A stretch of DNA of 64,000 nucleotides, taken from the NCBI RefSeq assembly GCF_019746665.1, contig NZ_JAIERS010000003.1, forward strand, positions 114,605 to 178,604. The letters are read 5' to 3'. Both the position numbers and the translations under genes were made by a program. Each line of letters begins with the position of its first letter. Within the stretch, counting starts at the first letter, position 1. This stretch comes from Sphingomonas sp. GTDB taxonomy: Bacteria; Pseudomonadota; Alphaproteobacteria; Sphingomonadales; Sphingomonadaceae. This document shows positions 60,877 to 64,000 of this stretch, piece after piece. The notes beneath the pieces are model-generated. The model made no database searches. It saw only the letters and a list, made by a program, of their open reading frames with translations, and was not told where the DNA came from.

Positions 60877-61001
60877 GCTGGCGAATGCCGGCGGGACTAC
60901 AGGTCAGAGCGCTTGCCGCAAGGCAAGAGGTCGGCGGTCCAACTCCGCCTCCGGGAAACCGGATAGCTCAGGGAAATGTCTCGCCACGCCTCGTCGCCGG
61001 C
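60877..61001 (+). ncRNA. Y RNA-like gene 5 (GAAA-capped, long arm)
   Basis: About 125 nt. Terminal stem GCTGGCGA (60877-60884) / TCGCCGGC (60994-61001, one G.U). Stem 2 GCGGGAC (60891-60897) / GTCTCGC (60978-60984). An extra hairpin CTTGCC-GCAA-GGCAAG fills the variable-arm position (60912-60927), like a class II tRNA. T-arm GGCGG-TCCAACT-CCGCC (60933-60949, T-loop diverged). Acceptor TCCGG-GAAA-CCGGA (60950-60963) is closed by a GNRA tetraloop. D-arm reduced. rtcB follows after 26 bases containing its ribosome site. Confidence 0.86.
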
Positions 61002-61027
61002 ACCATGATGAAACAAGGAGGTCGCAG

Positions 61028-62254
61028 ATGACCGAAGCACTGTACGACTACCAGCACGTCGAAGGCGGCGTGCCGATCAAGATGTGGACGCGCGGCGTGC
61101 CGGTCGAGGCCGAGGCTCGGGCGCAGCTGTCGCGCGCCGCACAGATGCCGTTCGTGTTCAAGCATGTGGCGGCGATGCCCGACGTCCATGTCGGCATCGG
61201 CGCGACCGTGGGCTCGGTGATCCCGACCAAGGGCGCGGTGATCCCGGCGGCGGTGGGCGTCGACATCGGCTGCGGCATGATGGCGGCGCGGACCTCGCTG
61301 ATGGCGAGCGATCTGCCCGACAATCTCGAGGGCATTCGCTCGGCGATCGAACAGGCGGTGCCGCACGGCCGGTCGGTCGGTCGCGGCAAGCGCGATCATG
61401 GCTCTTGGGGCGATCCGCCCCCGGCGATCGTCGAGGCCTGGGCCACGCTTGCCGTTCGTTTCGAACGAATCTGCGAGAAGCATCCGCGGCTCAAGAACAC
61501 GAACAACCTCGTGCATCTGGGGACGCTGGGCACCGGCAACCACTTCATCGAACTGTGCCTGGATACGGAACAGCGCGTATGGGTGATGCTGCATTCGGGC
61601 AGCCGCGGCGTGGGCAATGCCATCGGCACGTTCTTCATCGAACTGGCCAAGCAGGACATGCGCAAGTGGCACATCAACCTGCCCGATCAGGACCTCGCCT
61701 ATTTCCCCGAAGGGACCGACCATTTCGACGATTATGTCGAGGCGGTGGGCTGGGCGCAGGATTATGCCGCGCTCAACCGGCGAATGATGATGACCAACGT
61801 CATCCGGGCGCTGCGGACCCAGATCGCTAAGCCGTTCGATGCGGAGCTGGAGGCGGTGAACTGCCACCACAACTACGTGACGCGCGAAAACCACTTCGGC
61901 GAGAATGTGCTCGTGACCCGCAAGGGCGCGGTGCGGGCGGCGAAGGGCGTGCTGGGGATCATCCCGGGGTCGATGGGCGCCAAGTCGTTCATCGTGCGCG
62001 GGCTGGGCAATGCGGAATCGTTCGACAGTTGCTCGCACGGTGCGGGGCGCGTGATGAGCCGGACCGCCGCCAAGAAGCTGGTGTCGCTCGACGAGCACAT
62101 CGCCGACACGGCGGGCGTCGAATGCCGCAAGGACGAAGGCGTGATCGATGAGACGCCGAAGGCCTATAAGCCGATCGAGGCCGTGATGGCCGCGCAGGCG
62201 GACCTGGTCGAGATCGTCCACACGTTGAAGCAGGTGGTGTGCGTCAAGGGGTGA
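61028..62254 (+). CDS. rtcB: RtcB RNA 3'-phosphate/2',3'-cyclic phosphate ligase
   Basis: 408 residues. It ligates RNA with 2',3'-cyclic-P or 3'-P ends to 5'-OH ends using GTP and Mn2+. The metal and nucleotide site is visible: VDIGCGM (Cys82), TLGTGNHFIEL, MLHSGSRGVGNAIG, NCHHNYVTREN, and the guanylylated histidine His337 in CSHGAGRVMSRTAAKK, which is the same number as E. coli RtcB. AAGGAG is eight bases before the ATG. Part of the sigma54 operon. Confidence 0.96.
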   Translation: MTEALYDYQHVEGGVPIKMWTRGVPVEAEARAQLSRAAQMPFVFKHVAAMPDVHVGIGATVGSVIPTKGAVIPAAVGVDIGCGMMAARTSLMASDLPDNLEGIRSAIEQAVPHGRSVGRGKRDHGSWGDPPPAIVEAWATLAVRFERICEKHPRLKNTNNLVHLGTLGTGNHFIELCLDTEQRVWVMLHSGSRGVGNAIGTFFIELAKQDMRKWHINLPDQDLAYFPEGTDHFDDYVEAVGWAQDYAALNRRMMMTNVIRALRTQIAKPFDAELEAVNCHHNYVTRENHFGENVLVTRKGAVRAAKGVLGIIPGSMGAKSFIVRGLGNAESFDSCSHGAGRVMSRTAAKKLVSLDEHIADTAGVECRKDEGVIDETPKAYKPIEAVMAAQADLVEIVHTLKQVVCVKG

Positions 62255-62298
62255 AACGGGATCGAGCGGTATGCCGGGGGCATGCCGCCCCGTTTCAC
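62251..62298 (+). other. Long RNA hairpin between rtcB and the 159-residue gene
   Basis: GTGAAACGGG (62251-62260) pairs perfectly with CCCGTTTCAC (62289-62298). Inside, GCGGTATGCC pairs with GGCATGCCGC (one G.U) around GGG. It begins within the rtcB stop codon. There is no U-tract, so it may be an RNase or protein-binding element that sets relative rtcB/rtcA levels rather than a terminator. Confidence 0.5.
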
Positions 62299-62354
62299 CG
62301 GCTGCGCAAGCGGCCGTTGGAAGCCGCAGCTTGCACCACCAATCGGAGGCTGTG

Positions 62355-62834
62355 ATGGCGAACGGTGTCAACGAATGGTCTCAAGAAGGCCAACTTTATG
62401 TCTGGCGGTACGCCAACCCCAAGCACGACTGGCGCGGTTGGCACTTCACCGCCGATCCGACCGGGTGCAGGTCCGTCCGAAACCTCCTGGACCGGATGCA
62501 CGGAGGCGAAGCCTGTCATCGCACGCTGAAACTCGGGACGGTTACTGACGCCATCCTGAGCGTGCCCAATTACGCAGCGAAGGCGATGGGCAGGTTTGAA
62601 AAGCTCCGGATCGAATACGTGCCGGGTTTCGACAATCTCTACGTCTCACCAAAGGAAACAGCGCTGATCATGACTGTCGGCGATCGACGGCTTCGAAAAC
62701 TGACCGCCGCATTTGCTGAGGTCGAGGTCGGGCTTGGTGACTTCGGCATCGGTACGTCCGACAAGAAAAATGCCGACACGTGGATGTTCTGGTGGATGCC
62801 GAGCATCAAATATCATGACGGGAAGAGACAATGA
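62355..62834 (+). CDS. Unrecognised protein between rtcB and rtcA
   Basis: 159 residues, no family recognised. Start 62355 follows CGGAGG; the stop overlaps rtcA by four bases (ATGA), so it is translated with rtcA. No signal peptide or membrane helix. Visible features: a Trp-rich N-terminus (QLYVWRYANPKHDWRGWHFT), CRSVRNLLDRMHGGEACHRT with two cysteines, a positively charged middle and a C-terminal WMFWWMPSIKYHDGKRQ. Being embedded in the RNA-repair operon, it may bind RNA or modify RNA ends. Codon use is slightly less GC-biased than that of rtcB. Confidence 0.7.
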   Translation: MANGVNEWSQEGQLYVWRYANPKHDWRGWHFTADPTGCRSVRNLLDRMHGGEACHRTLKLGTVTDAILSVPNYAAKAMGRFEKLRIEYVPGFDNLYVSPKETALIMTVGDRRLRKLTAAFAEVEVGLGDFGIGTSDKKNADTWMFWWMPSIKYHDGKRQ

Positions 62835-63859
62835 TCATCATCGACGGATCGGCAGGCGAAGGTGGCGGGCAGGTCGTGCGCAATGCATGCGCGCTGTCGC
62901 TCGTCACCGGTCAGCCTTTCCGCATCACGAACGTCCGTGGCAAGCGTTCGAAGCCCGGGCTGATGCGGCAGCACGTCACCGCGGTCGAGGCGGCGCTGGC
63001 GATCGGCGGCGCACATGCCGAAGGCGTCGCCGTAGGCTCCTCGGAAATCGCCTTCACGCCTGGACGTGTCACGCCGGGCGAGTACCGCTTCGCGGTCGGC
63101 ACCGCCGGCAGCACCAGCCTCGTCTTCCAGACGCTGCTGATGCCGCTGCTGCTGGCCGATGCGCCGTCGCGGCTCGTTCTCGAAGGCGGCACGCATAACA
63201 TGATGGCGCCGCCGTTCGAGTTCATCTCGAAGGCGTTCGTGCCGATCGTGCGCCGGATGGGCGGCGACATCGAGCTACGACTGGCGCGGCACGGATTCTA
63301 TCCGCGCGGCGGCGGCCGGATCGAGGTCGACATCCGGCCGGGAAAGCTTTCGCCGATCGACTGCCTTGAACGGGGCATGTTGAAGTCGGTTTCGGGTCTG
63401 GCGCTGTTCGCCGCCCTGCCGTTCGACATCGCCGAGCGCGAGCTGAAGACGGCACGCAAGTTCTTGCCGAACTGGCCGGAGAATGTGTTTGCGGTTCGCC
63501 AACTCCCCGACGAGCAGGGTCCCGGCAATACACTGTTGCTCGAAGCCGAGTTCGATCACGTCACCGAGATCGTAACCGGCTTCGGCAAGCTCGGCGTGTC
63601 GGCGGAGTCGCTCGCCAAGACAGCAGCGCACCGGATGGCGGGATTCTTGGCGACAGACGCGTTCGCCGGGCCATACCTGGCGGACCAGCTGTTGTTGCCG
63701 TTCGCGTTGGCCGGCGGTGGAAGCTTCACGACCGTGCAGCCGAGCGATCATGCGCGCACCGCCGCGGATGTCATCGAGCGGTTTACCGGCCAACGTTGGA
63801 AATTTGAGCAACAATCCAGCGGCAGCCGCCTGGTTCGGCGAATGCCGAGGGCCGGGTGA
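62831..63859 (+). CDS. rtcA: RtcA RNA 3'-terminal phosphate cyclase
   Basis: 342 residues. It converts RNA 3'-P to 2',3'-cyclic-P through a covalent AMP intermediate. Signature elements: DGSAGEGGGQVVRNACALSL, the RGKRSKPGLMRQH loop, EGGTHNMMAPPFEF, RHGFYPRGGGRIEV and the adenylylated histidine His307 in QPSDHARTAADVIE. Length is standard. Last gene of the operon; no terminator is obvious in the following 70 bases. Confidence 0.95.
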   Translation: MIIIDGSAGEGGGQVVRNACALSLVTGQPFRITNVRGKRSKPGLMRQHVTAVEAALAIGGAHAEGVAVGSSEIAFTPGRVTPGEYRFAVGTAGSTSLVFQTLLMPLLLADAPSRLVLEGGTHNMMAPPFEFISKAFVPIVRRMGGDIELRLARHGFYPRGGGRIEVDIRPGKLSPIDCLERGMLKSVSGLALFAALPFDIAERELKTARKFLPNWPENVFAVRQLPDEQGPGNTLLLEAEFDHVTEIVTGFGKLGVSAESLAKTAAHRMAGFLATDAFAGPYLADQLLLPFALAGGGSFTTVQPSDHARTAADVIERFTGQRWKFEQQSSGSRLVRRMPRAG

Positions 63860-63936
63860 GGGGCGCCCGATCAGCAGGCGCCCGGTCAATACGAAGGCGC
63901 GTCAGGCGTTCAGTCCACCCCGCCTAGGGCTGGGAC

Positions 63937-64000
63937 TCATAAGCACCATATGATGGCGGCGGCGAGGTGGATGCTGCCTAGGAAGATGTCGGCGCGCCGG
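63937..64000 (-). mobile_element. 3' end of an IS5-like transposase gene (cut by window edge)
   Basis: Minus-strand reading gives RRADIFLGSIHLAAAIIWCL and a stop. This closely follows the C-terminal tail of IS5-family transposases (RRxADxFLGFxHLAAAIIWLR). Only 21 codons are in the window, so whether the element is intact or a fragment cannot be judged. It lies 77 bases after rtcA. Confidence 0.65.

Noticed and set aside
60289..60902. CRISPR-like repeats (five copies of GRCGAATGCYNGNGGRACTACA)
   Set aside because: Spacing is irregular (about 130-165 bp), the intervening DNA is itself conserved tRNA-like structure, and no cas gene is present.
60282..61001. A cluster of ordinary tRNA genes, or tRNAs interrupted by introns
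   Set aside because: Read in normal 5'-half/3'-half order, the acceptor strands do not pair (GGCCGGG with CGGGTCT, for example), whereas each 3' strand pairs with the 5' strand that follows it. The conserved elements between halves form terminal stems of separate RNAs.

Overview
This is a GC-rich alphaproteobacterial chromosome segment, most likely from a sphingomonad (Sphingomonas or a close relative). The evidence is the direct-repeat LexA box (GTTC-N7-GTTC), a CC_3452-type secreted protein, class I PhaC beside a proline/alanine-rich phasin, the ImuA-ImuB-DnaE2 mutasome, and several GC-rich palindromic intergenic repeats. Almost all of the window is chromosomal housekeeping or accessory metabolism. 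No complete IS element, prophage or CRISPR array was seen. The last 64 bases are the 3' end of an IS5-like transposase gene.

Layout. 1-9.2 kb: a cut CocE/NonD hydrolase and a DUF885 peptidase, clpS, then phasin and phaC (polyhydroxybutyrate synthesis), an aminotransferase operon and an HxlR regulator. 9.3-18.3 kb: a small secreted protein, the RelA/SpoT homologue, a TPR protein, a globin-coupled chemotaxis transducer, a regulator divergent from isocitrate lyase with a palindromic operator between them, a decayed Doc toxin and a zinc metallopeptidase. 18.4-27 kb: patatin plus 3-hydroxybutyrate dehydrogenase, a UbiA/glycosyltransferase pair, a small EamA-like protein and an S10 peptidase. 27-35 kb: a dabB-dabA inorganic-carbon uptake operon with a PII-like protein and a DUF6671 protein, a divergent LysR regulator, and glpX. 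35.1-36.8 kb: a compositionally foreign island with one DndB-like gene behind six CCGCGG sites, five of them at 21-22 bp spacing. 36.9-45 kb: glutaminyl cyclase, dapD, a HAD nucleotidase and the SOS mutasome imuA-imuB-dnaE2. 45-53 kb: an esterase and a type I secretion locus (ABC ATPase, HlyD adaptor, Inh inhibitor, serralysin), followed by an odd calcium-loop protein. 53.3-56.7 kb: a PadR-headed operon with an FtsW-like membrane protein and two alpha/beta hydrolases.

56.8-63.9 kb is the most interesting part: a sigma54-dependent RNA-repair operon. RtcR is divergent from a GG-N10-GC promoter. The transcript carries an atypical tRNA-Pro-like RNA, rsr (Ro60/TROVE), rtcB, an unrecognised gene and rtcA. 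Between rsr and rtcB, about 720 bp that look at first like scrambled tRNA debris resolve into five tandem Y RNA-like genes. Each has a terminal stem with a GRCGA motif, a 6/9-10-nt internal loop, a second 7-bp stem with an invariant G.U pair, and a tRNA-like module opened at the anticodon. In four of the five the acceptor stem is closed, by UUCG, GAAA, ACCAC or a longer loop. The terminal stems show compensatory base changes between copies. I infer that Rsr uses this family of tRNA mimics alongside the RtcB/RtcA ligation and end-healing enzymes.
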